Shown in pieces: positions 10,101 through 18,463 of a stretch of DNA of 64,000 nucleotides. The first letter of the stretch is position 1. Every line of letters starts with the position of its first letter. Made by a program: the position numbers and the translations under genes. The stretch is taken from assembly GCA_964462685.1 (NCBI GenBank), contig CAYWYR010000015.1:18030-82029 (forward strand). Reading direction: 5' to 3'. The notes beneath the pieces were generated by a model. It saw only the letters and a program-made list of their open reading frames with translations, had not been told where the DNA came from and ran no database searches. The DNA comes from CAYWYR01 sp964462685. Its GTDB lineage: Bacteria; Bacteroidota; Ignavibacteria; Kapaibacteriales; UBA2268.

Positions 10101-10293
10101 TATCGAAAACTTTACCTACTATAAGGAAAAGCGGGGCCCCAGGAGGGTGCGGTACTTGTTGCCAGATCGCTGCTGCCGCAAATTCAGAACAATCCCAGAA
10201 AGGGACACTGTCCTGCACGGTGAGCATATAAACTATAAGAGAAACCACAAAGGCAACGAAACCGAAAATCCGGTTAGTCGATTGGAACTGCAT
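7111..10293 (-). CDS. DUF2723/GT117 integral membrane glycosyltransferase
   Basis: 1060 aa. The N-terminus carries the DUF2723 signature: after the first membrane segment comes DSVPFWDCSEFAAAAIWQQV and then PHPPGAPLFLIVGKVF. This layout resembles the catalytic acidic loop of protein O-mannosyltransferases (GT-C fold). Roughly a dozen hydrophobic segments follow up to about residue 580. The rest is a soluble, probably periplasmic region containing FTYGDNDTFPLWYLQDV and a helical C-terminal part. The family is characteristic of FCB bacteria and is proposed to O-glycosylate secreted proteins. It is followed by a GT2 sugar-phosphate synthase, a fitting partner. Length is normal for the family. 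Confidence 0.88.
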   Translation of the reverse strand: MQFQSTNRIFGFVAFVVSLIVYMLTVQDSVPFWDCSEFAAAAIWQQVPHPPGAPLFLIVGKVFDILIPFGDPGWKMNMVSVLSSAVTIWLLYHIGSMVINNMVGKRPTNTGGVLAVCGSALVGALAFTFTDTFWFNAVESEVYAMSTLFVAIVVYLLMLWNERADEPGHEKYLLLIMYVIGLAIGVHLLAVLAIFTIGLVVYFRKYTSGDSIKINGKFIIAGSIILVFFALVYKLIVMSLPAMMAGNFPIKNLAQDYVIADSGFVQFLLIAILAGLIFLLYRTYNSRKSSIALLSMGFLFVLMGYTTYTHILIRSNANPPMNENEPKDFTELARYIGREQYGNDASWPRRVKSSYEGRHFVQNYIARDSENEYVYGEWFEPEYEYATNRKGVDVPYKEWPKINSGGELAYLWKFQMYHMYFRYLLWNYAGKVSDEQDASAAAFPFLQNVKDEAAARNWDSGYKDLYPISYFALPLLLGLFGLVFHFYRDPKMAFSFLVMFLLMGVLMAVAQQQQDPQPRERDYFYTGSFMVFAMWIGLGVYGLIDMLSKNGRVSTGIAGGITALGLLIAPLNLAIGNWETHDRTGNYIPFDYSYNILQSLDEDAIVFTYGDNDTFPLWYLQDVMGVRRDVRIVNLSLANTIWYVDQLKNREPWGTEKIPIEIPDEKLKLRDELDPEAPGRGYYPMLTIDMKDIPAETMRRHDPEWVGSTGSFNVTIQPRGQGQRGYNYQLQDIVLHDIVKNTRFERPVFFSTTVPTENYRGLQPYLRAEGMALRICPIKVENSSLGNVDMAIMEQCLMNVDNTENFATEQQYGFKLRSLNDPTTYFDPVHRRLTDTYRSLYLSFAEELYDRSNDLGKALKVLDSMEEYISETQFPPHLKLLYQRALLLRDMDAGEELNEAAEKTIEHLNKVINNPSYSPGELSVEISGQAWGPYRMKSSMQELQGDYEGAIATLKELDQKVEARRAQLFGRGYNQQSKEVEDTYRATFSILVAIEGIQFDRVYKTEGYEAAKEYAEGRITELSANPDPMFQQAGIELGRKLSQATAEQDNVRVDPERAIM

Positions 10294-10679
10294 ACTTCAG
10301 TGTTTATTGATATATGATACTGTCAGAGATAAATACATAACTCGTTACGGCTGAGATTGCAAAGTGGTTATACCCATATTGCTTTTATAAAGCCTTAGCG
10401 ATAGTATAATCTGTAAATTTAAGCAATTCCGTCTCATAATTCCATTAGTTTATATGATATATCCAAGTAACTTGCCTTAGTAGAGGATCATCGTAAAGAA
10501 AAAGTGCTACAAACCAACGGTTTACCCATCACTTAATTCTAAAATAATAAATGGCTATATTCGAGATGTTAGTAATTCCCGCATACCCATAACAAAAGCC
10601 AGATTATAAGGGGATAAGAACATCACCTCATCTATCACCTACAGCCAAATCAATAGATAAATCCCGTTATGAGATTATC
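10294..10679. other. Divergent intergenic region between GT117 and TonB receptor genes
   Basis: About 390 AT-rich bases separating two divergently transcribed genes; it must hold both promoters. I see no convincing gene, no strong hairpin and no exact TAnnTTTG element close to either start codon. Confidence 0.35.
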
Positions 10680-12776
10680 ATGAGCAGACTAAACTCCTTA
10701 CTGGTAGTAATACTTTTTACTTCTACACAAATACTTCTATCGCAGATACCCCAGATTGACAGCACTTCAGTACCTGATAGCCTGAGAACGAAAAATGTAG
10801 ATCAAAACCCAAACAAGGCGGATGAAGAGTTCGCAAAAGAGTTTGGTGCTGAAACGATAACAGTTACGGCTTCTTCTAAGGTTCAAGCTGTACAGAACGT
10901 ACCGATTAGTGTATCAGCCATACAGGGCGATATGATGAGGCTGAGAAACACTACTACACTTGACCAAGCCCTGCAATATGTACCTGGCGTGGAAATCAAC
11001 CAAGATAATATAAGTATCAGAGGCAGTTCCGGCTTTAGCTTTGGTATAGGTAGTAGAGCTGTTGTACTTTTAGATGGTTTTCCGCTTATAGCGGCGGATA
11101 ACGGTGACGTTAAGTTTGATGCTCTACCAGTATATAATATCGAAAGAATAGAAGTAATCAAAGGTGCTGGTTCGGCATTATATGGCACATCAGCTATAGG
11201 TGGCGTTATCAATATAGTAACCGAATCCCCTACCGAAGAGCCTTCACTGCGATTCAGAGCTTATTCTGGGTTATATCCCCAAAGTCAGTTTGAGGAGTGG
11301 CAGTTTGCTGACGGCCCAACCTTTGACAATGGTGCTGATATTGCGTATTCTGCTAGATTAGGTGATTTTGATCTTACTGTTAACGGGGGTGTTGTAGATG
11401 CCACAGGTTATAGAGACTATAACGAGTCGATGAGGTTAAATACATACGCAAATCTAGTTTGGAACGCAACAGATATGACAAAGCTGCGACTGCTTACAGG
11501 GTATGCCACAGAAACAAAAGATGACTGGGTTTACTGGCGTGGCGTAGATTCCGCTACACTTCCCGCACTTAGGGAAAACTGGCAGATTACTGGGGCTCCA
11601 CTCGAAGAACCTTATACCCAGACTACTTCCGATAAGATTACGGCGATGCTCGGGCTAAACCACATACTGGATAACGGCGCTTTTTTTAACGCACGAGCTG
11701 GGGTTTATATAACTTCATTCAATAATGGCCTGGCAGGGCTGAATGTACCAGTTGAGAACTTTATCGATTATAACGCACAGCTAAGGCAGAGCGATGCCAT
11801 TGCGTTTAATTCCGAGGTGCAGTATAATGCTTTTATTACAGATGGCTATTTCTTTACCGGCGGCATATCTGCTCAGGTAAACGATGTTAACAGCCTTAAC
11901 TTCGGTGACAATACACAAACTATATTCTCTGGCTATTCACAACTGGAAATATCAGATATTGAAGACTTTATATTCACAGTTGGCGCCAGGCTGGATCAAG
12001 AACAGACCGATACCATAGCCTCTCCGCTGCAGTTCTCTCCAAAATTCGGAGTGTCATACTCGCCAACTGAAGAGCTGAGCTTCCGGAGTTCCATCGGTCG
12101 CGGCTTTAGGGCGCCGATAATCGCAGAGCGGTATGCCGCGGCAAGTTTTGCGGGATTTAATGTGATACCAAATCTGGACCTCAAGCCGGAGACATCATGG
12201 TCGGCAGAGGTAGGCGGTATCTACAATTTTGATGTCGGGTTTCCACTTTCGATCGAAGCCTCAGGATTCTATAATCTGATGAATGACCTTATAGAACCGA
12301 CTTTTAACGAAAACGGCCTTATATTCTTCGATAATATCGTCAATGCTGAGATTTCCGGAGCAGAGATCGCTGTTAGGACTTTTATAGGTGGCCTTATCGG
12401 TCTGGAAACCGCAGTGACTATACTTAACCCTCGCAACCTTGATACAGACGCATACCTTAACTACAGAAGTAACACCTTATGGTATTCCAGACTGCTTTTA
12501 CCGTGGGGTGATTTCGTGTTCTCGGCGGATTATAGATATAAATCTGAGTTTGAGAGTATCGATGTGCTTTTGGCTTCCCAAGTTGACGACGCTTTTGTCT
12601 TCAACGGGCCAAGCGTAATAGACTTGCGGGTAAGATATGATTTCGAGAATCTGACAGGTTTACCGGTTTCCGCTATCCTAAACGTGGCAAACGCACTTGA
12701 TCACCAATACACGATTATGGTGGGTAATCTCGGGCCAACCCGCCTTATCCAATTAACTTTGGAGACTGAATTATGA
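10680..12776 (+). CDS. TonB-dependent outer membrane receptor
   Basis: 698 aa. Signal peptide at the N-terminus (about 1-21). A plug domain spans about 55-180, with the usual strings VPISVSAIQGDMM, LDQALQYVPGVEI, IRGSSGF and IERIEVIKGAGSALYG, then GGVINIVTESP. The rest is a 22-strand-type beta barrel ending RLIQLTLETEL; the C-terminal residue is Leu rather than the common aromatic. Such receptors take up siderophores, cobalamin or other ligands using TonB energy; the ligand cannot be read from sequence. It overlaps the lipoprotein gene downstream by 4 nt (ATGA), so the two are translationally coupled. A TonB-like protein is encoded at 17.6 kb. Confidence 0.9.
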   Translation: MSRLNSLLVVILFTSTQILLSQIPQIDSTSVPDSLRTKNVDQNPNKADEEFAKEFGAETITVTASSKVQAVQNVPISVSAIQGDMMRLRNTTTLDQALQYVPGVEINQDNISIRGSSGFSFGIGSRAVVLLDGFPLIAADNGDVKFDALPVYNIERIEVIKGAGSALYGTSAIGGVINIVTESPTEEPSLRFRAYSGLYPQSQFEEWQFADGPTFDNGADIAYSARLGDFDLTVNGGVVDATGYRDYNESMRLNTYANLVWNATDMTKLRLLTGYATETKDDWVYWRGVDSATLPALRENWQITGAPLEEPYTQTTSDKITAMLGLNHILDNGAFFNARAGVYITSFNNGLAGLNVPVENFIDYNAQLRQSDAIAFNSEVQYNAFITDGYFFTGGISAQVNDVNSLNFGDNTQTIFSGYSQLEISDIEDFIFTVGARLDQEQTDTIASPLQFSPKFGVSYSPTEELSFRSSIGRGFRAPIIAERYAAASFAGFNVIPNLDLKPETSWSAEVGGIYNFDVGFPLSIEASGFYNLMNDLIEPTFNENGLIFFDNIVNAEISGAEIAVRTFIGGLIGLETAVTILNPRNLDTDAYLNYRSNTLWYSRLLLPWGDFVFSADYRYKSEFESIDVLLASQVDDAFVFNGPSVIDLRVRYDFENLTGLPVSAILNVANALDHQYTIMVGNLGPTRLIQLTLETEL

Positions 12777-13261
12777 TAACTATCAAATATCTGATAATAA
12801 CACTTACCCTCGGCTTTTCACTTATCTCCTGCAATGAGAGCCTAACGCCTGATGATAAAATCGAAGGGGCTGCATCATTTTCCGGTACTATTTATTTTGA
12901 GGATGATTCAATCTCTTGGCCTGATACGACCGAGATGTTCGGTATCAGAGTCGGCGCTTTCAAAACCAGCGACCCGTCATCATTGATAGGAGAGGTTATA
13001 GATGGCAACGCCTACTTTACCTTTCAAAGCCTCGGTACTTATCAGAACAGCATTAATTACACGATAAACGTTGGTGATGCGCCAGTTCAGCTGGAATATA
13101 TAGTAGTGGCGTGGCAGTTTCAGGATAGTATTACAGCCCAGCGCGTAGCGGCAGTTTACGGCGGGGAGCAGCAGCAAAGCCTAATATTAAACCCAGGTGA
13201 TTCACTTACCGGGATCAATTTTAACGTAGATTTTGATAATCTACCGCCTCAGCCTTTTTAA
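12773..13261 (+). CDS. Lipoprotein coupled to TonB-dependent receptor
   Basis: 162 aa. Hydrophobic signal with a lipobox-like end SLISCNES (Cys about residue 20). The mature region is beta-rich (ASFSGTIYFEDDSISWPD and similar) and ends LPPQPF. No named domain recognised. The ATG overlaps the stop of the TonB receptor gene (ATGA). It is not SusD-like in size. A role as the receptor's surface or periplasmic partner is an inference from coupling. Confidence 0.75.
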   Translation: MITIKYLIITLTLGFSLISCNESLTPDDKIEGAASFSGTIYFEDDSISWPDTTEMFGIRVGAFKTSDPSSLIGEVIDGNAYFTFQSLGTYQNSINYTINVGDAPVQLEYIVVAWQFQDSITAQRVAAVYGGEQQQSLILNPGDSLTGINFNVDFDNLPPQPF

Positions 13262-13392
13262 TTCATCACTTCTTTTAGGCATAAAAAATATCAGGCTTTA
13301 TATATTCGATATACTTAGGTTTTACACTACTTTCGAGAAACTAAGTCAACACTTTTATTCAATATGGCAAGAAATGCCAATAGAAGTATCTC

Positions 13393-13839
13393 TCAGCTTC
13401 TCAGCCCTTTCAGTCTTTCGGCGGGATCCACAAGTGTGGTGATACGGATACCGAAGTGCTTGTCGATTACAACTACCTCACCCTCGGCGATTTTCTTACC
13501 GTTCACTAGAATATCAACCGGCTCGGATACCAGTTTATCAAATTCCACGACAGAACCGCGGCCCAGCCTTAGAATGTTTCTGATAAGCATGTTAGTACGG
13601 CCGAGCTCTATCGATACCGGAAGCTGCAGATCATATAGCAGTTCTAGTTTGGAATCTAGCTGGGAGTAGCCTCCACCGCCTCCGCCAGATGATGAGGAAC
13701 TGTCGAAATCCATCTCATCAAAATCGGCGGAGCTTACTGAAGTGGCGGCATCGGTGGCCTCCGATGCTGCATCAGTGTTATCTGTATCTAAGTCACCGCT
13801 GGATATCAGAGCGTCTATTTCTTCTTGAGTCATTGTCAT
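13393..13839 (-). CDS. fliN: Flagellar motor switch protein FliN
   Basis: 148 aa. An N-terminal TQEEIDALISSG helix of FliN/FliY type is followed by a flexible Ser/Gly-rich linker (SSSSSGGGGGGYSQ). The C-terminal SpoA/CheC-type domain then follows: LLYDLQLPVSIELGRTN, ILRLGRGSVVEFDKL, VDILVNGKKIAEGEVVVID, FGIRIT. FliN forms the lower C-ring with FliM and binds CheY-P and export components. It starts 24 nt downstream of fliM. Length is normal. Confidence 0.93.
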   Translation of the reverse strand: MTMTQEEIDALISSGDLDTDNTDAASEATDAATSVSSADFDEMDFDSSSSSGGGGGGYSQLDSKLELLYDLQLPVSIELGRTNMLIRNILRLGRGSVVEFDKLVSEPVDILVNGKKIAEGEVVVIDKHFGIRITTLVDPAERLKGLRS

Positions 13840-13863
13840 GGCTTAATCCTTATCGGTATTTGT

Positions 13864-14898
13864 TTACGATATATCATCTTTATAACTAAGGTCCTGATCG
13901 ACCATATCTTCATCTTTAAGCAGTCTTGTGATCTTGATGCCCTTTTTGCCTTCAACCGATCCCGGGCGGCCCGCAAGTTTTCGTTTTTTTCCTATCCATA
14001 TCTCTATCTCGTCGGATATTCGGCGGTCCAGCTTTATAACGTCGCCTTCTTTAAGCTCCATTACCTCGCCAACCGTTATGGAAGTTTTTCCGAGCTCTGC
14101 GATAACGGGAAGATAAGTTGTTTCAAGCTGCGATTTTATCGAAGCGAAGTTTTCTTTTTGCCTGGCTTTAGTCTGGCGAACCGCGGAAGCGGTAACCTGC
14201 TGCTTGTTCAGCCTTGCCAGTACTTCTTCTAATGCGAAAGTAGGAAAACAAAGATTCATCAGAAATGTGTTTACACCTACGTGCACATCGAATGATACAA
14301 CCACTACAATTTCCGAAGCGGGAGCTACCTGTACGAAATCGGCCTCCATTTCCAGTCGGGAATACTTAAAGTTTATGTCCGCTATCGACTTCCATGCGTT
14401 TTTCAGATCGGAAAGTGCGTGTTCAGTTATACCGCGGATAACGGCCTGTTCTATCGGTGTTATTGTTCGCGGTTTCGGGGGCGTTTCGGCCGAACCGCCC
14501 AATAGGCGCTCCATAAGGGTAAGTGCTAACTGCGGGCTGATCTCCATAATACCTTGCCCGTCAGTACCTTCGATATCGAATACATAAAGACAGCTGGGGT
14601 TGGAGACTGACAGAATAAACTCTGAGTAGAAAAGCTGATCTACTGAAGTAACGGATATCGAAACAACAGTCTGGAGTTTGGAAACCAGATAATATCCGAA
14701 AACCTCGGCAAAACTCTCGTGGACGTTTTGAAGGGTACGGACCTGATTTTTTGATATACGATTAGGTCTGCGGAAATCGTAATTAACGATATCGCCTTTT
14801 GCGTTCCGGTTGGAAATAACCTCATCGACATCGATCGCGCCGGCGGTCATGTCCGATAACAGGTTGTCTATTTCATTTTGCGATAGTACGTCAGCCAT
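13864..14898 (-). CDS. fliM: Flagellar motor switch protein FliM
   Basis: 344 aa. It begins MADVLSQNEIDNLLSDM, the FliM N-terminal helix. The CheC-like middle domain has FAEVFGYYLVSKLQTVVSIS and GIMEISPQLALTLMERLLGG. The C-terminal SpoA domain has LPVIAELGKTSITVGEVMEL, DVIKLDRRISDEIEIWIG and GKKGIKITR. FliM is the middle C-ring protein that sets motor direction on CheY-P binding. It lies between fliL and fliN in the classic order. The extreme N-terminal CheY-binding peptide (LSQxEIDxLL) is intact. Confidence 0.95.
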   Translation of the reverse strand: MADVLSQNEIDNLLSDMTAGAIDVDEVISNRNAKGDIVNYDFRRPNRISKNQVRTLQNVHESFAEVFGYYLVSKLQTVVSISVTSVDQLFYSEFILSVSNPSCLYVFDIEGTDGQGIMEISPQLALTLMERLLGGSAETPPKPRTITPIEQAVIRGITEHALSDLKNAWKSIADINFKYSRLEMEADFVQVAPASEIVVVVSFDVHVGVNTFLMNLCFPTFALEEVLARLNKQQVTASAVRQTKARQKENFASIKSQLETTYLPVIAELGKTSITVGEVMELKEGDVIKLDRRISDEIEIWIGKKRKLAGRPGSVEGKKGIKITRLLKDEDMVDQDLSYKDDIS

Positions 14899-15030
14899 AT
14901 CCTCTCACTTCTTGTCTTTTGCAAAATCCTTTTGCGGCTATATTGGCGGTATCTGTTTTCCCTTTGCTGATAATAGTGCAATACCAGTATCACAATCCAC
15001 CTTAGTACTTTTCATTCATATATGCATTAA

Positions 15031-15636
15031 TTACTGCATTATATATTCTGATATCAGTACTTTTCTCAGATATATGTCTCTTTCCCTGAATATAGGTTTC
15101 AGTTCCTCTTTTAGGATATTAGTCAGGATATCCCTGTTGCTCTGTAATTCTTCTGGGGTCATGGAACCGATCGTCATTATTATTCGCGATTTTATCTCAG
15201 CTTGCAGCTTCATAATCATATCGCTTCCGTCCGCAAGCATTTCTTCTTCTACACTTTCCTTCGGAATATACATGAGCCCAACGTTCAGGGCTACATATTT
15301 ATACGAATCCCTTGGGTTGGTAACGATCTTACCCGTTTCCATGTACTTTTTCTTCGTGTCATCGGTAAAGAATTCCCGTTCGGCTATCTCATCTTCAGAG
15401 AGCTCTCTCGGCTCGCCTTCAATCATTTCGGTATTACTACCCTCGGCTGTCTCATCGCCAGTATCTGGTTCGGAGAAAAATACGTTCACCACAACAAGTA
15501 TGATAACTACCTGAAGCACCACCACACCGGCTATGATACCGATGATAAGTGGCAAGGACATCTTACCGTCTTTCTTCTTTTCTTTTTTCGCAGGTGCCTG
15601 TTCTTCGGCAGGCTGCTCTTGTATATCTTCTGCCAT
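15031..15636 (-). CDS. fliL: Flagellar basal body-associated protein FliL
   Basis: 201 aa. A charged Lys/Glu-rich cytoplasmic start is followed by one membrane helix (about 28-52, LPLIIGIIAGVVVLQVVII) and a periplasmic stomatin-like domain. That domain has FTDDTKKKYMETGKIVTNPR, YVALNVGLMYIP, and a C-terminal stretch (QSNRDILTNILKEEL... VLISEYIMQ) typical of FliL, though with Ile/Ser at the usual V..VYFT..V end. FliL surrounds the stators and supports torque. Gene order fliL-fliM-fliN supports the call. It is somewhat longer than the usual 150-180 aa because of the acidic linker after the helix. Confidence 0.85.
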   Translation of the reverse strand: MAEDIQEQPAEEQAPAKKEKKKDGKMSLPLIIGIIAGVVVLQVVIILVVVNVFFSEPDTGDETAEGSNTEMIEGEPRELSEDEIAEREFFTDDTKKKYMETGKIVTNPRDSYKYVALNVGLMYIPKESVEEEMLADGSDMIMKLQAEIKSRIIMTIGSMTPEELQSNRDILTNILKEELKPIFRERDIYLRKVLISEYIMQ

Positions 15637-15800
15637 AAAATGCCAGTATGATTAGTTTTGCTTGATTTTCAATATAAGTAATCTTACTTATCGGTAAAAA
15701 AGCTATATTTCTTTAAAGATCAATATATCTTCAAAGTTTTAAATATTCAGCAAGTAATAATACATAGCAACAATTGGCGGATATTGGCCATTATAAACGC

Positions 15801-17138
15801 TTATCCTATCTGCCGTCTTCCTATGCTGAAGTACTTGAAGCCCATTTTCTCTATCATCTCGGGATCATAGAGGTTTCTTCCGTCGAATATAACTTTATCC
15901 TTCAAAGTGCTTGCCAGTTTATCAAAATCCGGATTCCTGAAGGCATTCCACTCGGTTATTATAAGCAGTGCCGATGAGTCTTCTGTTGCCTTGTACGGGC
16001 TATCGGCATATTCAATCCTATCGCCGAACCGTTCTTTTGTCCTTCCGATTGCCTCTTCGTCGTAAGCGGAGATAATCGCCCCTGCCGCAAGCAGATCTTC
16101 AATAACTTCGAATGCGGGTGCTTCTCTGATATCATCGGTATTTGGCTTAAACGCCAGCCCCCAAACAGATAGTTTCCTACCTTCTATGCTTTCCCCGAAA
16201 TATGATTTGACCTTGCTGGAGAATCTGTTTATCTGATCCTTGTTTACTTCTTGAGTGGCTTCGACTATCTTAAGTGGCGTACCGGCCTCTCTTGCTGAAA
16301 AAGCAAGAGCCCGAACATCTTTAGGAAAACAAGAGCCTCCATAACCAACACCTGCAAACAAAAACCTCTTTCCGATTCGAGTATCTGAGCCTATTCCACG
16401 CCTTACGTTCTCTATATCAGCCCCTACCTTTTCACAATAGGCAGACAAATCATTCATAAAGGAAATCTTAGTAGCAAGGAATGAGTTAGCAGCATATTTA
16501 GTCACTTCAGCCGATTTGATATCGAATATAAATATCGGTGCACCGCTTCTGACAAATGGCATATAAAGCTGCTCAAGCTTTTCGGCCACATCCTCATTGC
16601 CTGTACCGATAACAATCCTCTCCGGCTTCATAGCATCTTCAACAGCGAAGCCTTCCCTCAGAAACTCCGGATTGCTCGCTATGGTTATCCTGTTGCTATC
16701 GCCAAGCTTACTGTCGAAAATAGATTTGACCTGATCGCCTGTACCAACTGGAACAGTTGATTTGTTTATAACGATAATATCGCGTTCGATTTTTTTTTCA
16801 GAGATAATATCAGCTATATCACCGGCAACCTTCATAACATGCTGAAGGTCGGCCGAGCCGTCCTCGTTTGGCGGTGTAGGCAGGCAGAGAAAAATAATCT
16901 CCCCGTGCTGAACGGCCTGTGCCAGATCAGTTGTGAAGTCCAATCTCGAAGCCTCGATATTTCTTTTGAGAAGCAGTTCAAGCCCTGGCTCGTAAATCGG
17001 CGATTCGCCTTTTTTCATTCTATCTACTTTAGCAGCGTCTATATCTACACAGAGAACTTTATTGCCTGTTTCCGCAAACGTAGTACCTGAAACGATGCCT
17101 ACGTATCCTGTTCCGATCACTGATATATTGAAAGACAT
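15801..17138 (-). CDS. ugd: UDP-glucose 6-dehydrogenase
   Basis: 445 aa. Rossmann start ISVIGTGYVGIVSGTTFAE; NKSTVPVGTGD near 125-135; NPEFLREGFAVED near 156-168; catalytic GVGYGGSCFPKD with Cys270 as the thiohemiacetal nucleophile; C-terminal UDP-binding FKPNTDDIREAPAFEVI. It oxidises UDP-glucose to UDP-glucuronate with two NAD+, feeding surface polysaccharide synthesis. Length is standard. It stands 40 nt downstream of a 57-aa membrane protein gene. GDP-mannose or UDP-ManNAc dehydrogenases are relatives, but the sequence looks most like the UDP-glucose type. Confidence 0.92.
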   Translation of the reverse strand: MSFNISVIGTGYVGIVSGTTFAETGNKVLCVDIDAAKVDRMKKGESPIYEPGLELLLKRNIEASRLDFTTDLAQAVQHGEIIFLCLPTPPNEDGSADLQHVMKVAGDIADIISEKKIERDIIVINKSTVPVGTGDQVKSIFDSKLGDSNRITIASNPEFLREGFAVEDAMKPERIVIGTGNEDVAEKLEQLYMPFVRSGAPIFIFDIKSAEVTKYAANSFLATKISFMNDLSAYCEKVGADIENVRRGIGSDTRIGKRFLFAGVGYGGSCFPKDVRALAFSAREAGTPLKIVEATQEVNKDQINRFSSKVKSYFGESIEGRKLSVWGLAFKPNTDDIREAPAFEVIEDLLAAGAIISAYDEEAIGRTKERFGDRIEYADSPYKATEDSSALLIITEWNAFRNPDFDKLASTLKDKVIFDGRNLYDPEMIEKMGFKYFSIGRRQIG

Positions 17139-17178
17139 TTCACCCCGAAAAGATTGCTTGTTAAAGGTATAATCACAG

Positions 17179-17352
17179 TTATATGATCTGTGCTACACCG
17201 AATACGATTAAAATGATAACTGTTATAAGGCAGCCGACCTTAAATAATTTACGGACAATCGCCAATACGAGTAACAATGCGAAAATACCCACAATTATCC
17301 ATAGACCAATAGGCATATCGGCTATCCTGACAAGGATCTGATCAAATTCCAC
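17179..17352 (-). CDS. Small two-helix membrane protein (57 aa), GTG start
   Basis: Found by hand translation. From a GTG at 17352 the frame encodes 57 residues: MEFDQILVRIADMPIG, a hydrophobic helix (about 18-33), a short RKLFK turn, and a second hydrophobic helix (about 41-54) ending FGVAQII, stop TAA 17179-17181. Two membrane helices with a basic loop and no stray stops make a real small gene plausible. It ends 40 nt before ugd on the same strand. No function is known to me. An internal ATG (residue 13) is an alternative start. Confidence 0.6.
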   Translation of the reverse strand: MEFDQILVRIADMPIGLWIIVGIFALLLVLAIVRKLFKVGCLITVIILIVFGVAQII

Positions 17353-17572
17353 TTAATAATTAGATTAATTAAAGAAATAGAGATATCATACAACAAAATG
17401 TATAACGGTAGATTGCAATTTAAGTATATTGGTTCTGAAAACGGGTATTGATGAACTGTATCTTTTGACTATAACAAGAAATCGCGATAAACTGTGAAGA
17501 ATAAAATTAACCAGTTTCTAAGATGTAGAAACAGTATAAACTATTAAGGATTGAACCAGCTTCGATCTTGAT

Positions 17573-18388
17573 CTATCTCAGAATAAAAGTAAGCGGGATA
17601 ACACCTTCCATAACAGCGTCCGATTCAAGCGGATTAAATCTCCATTGCTTAAGCGCTTCGATTGCCGCTCTTTCCAGAGCTGGATCGGCTTTAGTGGTAG
17701 GCGTTACAGTTGATACTAAGCCGTTGGGGAGTACACGGAACCTGAGTACGACTTTTGCGGAGGCCTGAACGCCAGAAGGCATCTTAGGGAGTACTTTCTT
17801 TAGAACGACACGGTTACCGCCACCGCCCCAGTCTATGTCACCAAATCCGTCGCCAGCACCGCTTCCGCTCCCCCGAACCTTAAGCCCGGAGCCGAGGTCG
17901 CTACCATCGCTGCTACCGACTGATTTATTGGAATTTCCTGGGTTCTGATTGTCCTCCACTTCTTTGCTCGTAGTGGTTTCTTTGACGGCTACATATCTAT
18001 CTGAAACATCGTCATTGGTGGCCTGATCGGTATTGCTCTTTGATATATCTTTTTTGGCGATTTCAGCATCTTGAAGTTCGGTCTGGCGCTCTTGGCCTTT
18101 TGCCTTAGCCCCTTCCTCAGTCAGATTACCGGATTTGACACCTGTGCCATCACCCGATCCGAACGAAAGCAATTCCAACGGAACATAGTTTTTTTGGTAT
18201 AAAGTTCTGCTGCTTGAAGAATCAACCTCGAAGAAACCGATTAGCAACAAAATCAACATTGTAATCGAAACACCACCTACCAGCCCCTTAAAGGCATTCG
18301 AGTCCCAAGGAATACTGAGGTTTAAGCCGCTACTAGCTTCGTGCCGAGATGACACATAAATATTTTTCTTATGTTCTATATAGTCCAC
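17573..18388 (-). CDS. TonB-like energy transducer
   Basis: 271 aa. A short cytoplasmic N-terminus, one membrane helix (about 35-54, GLVGGVSITMLILLLIGFF), a long low-complexity Ser/Gly/Asp-rich periplasmic spacer, and a C-terminal TonB domain (about 190-271). That domain has AKVVLRFRVLPNGLVSTVTP and ERAAIEALKQWRFNPL. The Pro/Lys-rich spacer of classic TonB is replaced by Gly/Ser. It couples inner membrane proton force (via ExbB/ExbD, not in this window) to outer membrane receptors. It lies downstream of the SPOR, barrel and TPR genes and may serve them. A weak hairpin (GTTTCT/AGAAAC, 17514-17532) follows. Confidence 0.88.
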   Translation of the reverse strand: MDYIEHKKNIYVSSRHEASSGLNLSIPWDSNAFKGLVGGVSITMLILLLIGFFEVDSSSSRTLYQKNYVPLELLSFGSGDGTGVKSGNLTEEGAKAKGQERQTELQDAEIAKKDISKSNTDQATNDDVSDRYVAVKETTTSKEVEDNQNPGNSNKSVGSSDGSDLGSGLKVRGSGSGAGDGFGDIDWGGGGNRVVLKKVLPKMPSGVQASAKVVLRFRVLPNGLVSTVTPTTKADPALERAAIEALKQWRFNPLESDAVMEGVIPLTFILR

Positions 18389-18463
18389 TTCAGAGTTTAA
18401 GTATATTACTTATGCGATTGATGTTTGTTGCTGATTATCTAAGGAGAGAATACTCAATATGAC

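Noticed and set aside
7140..10231. Several open frames of 60-115 codons across the GT117 gene on both strands
   Set aside because: They lie within a well-supported 1060-aa gene, have no recognisable domains and no separate start signals.
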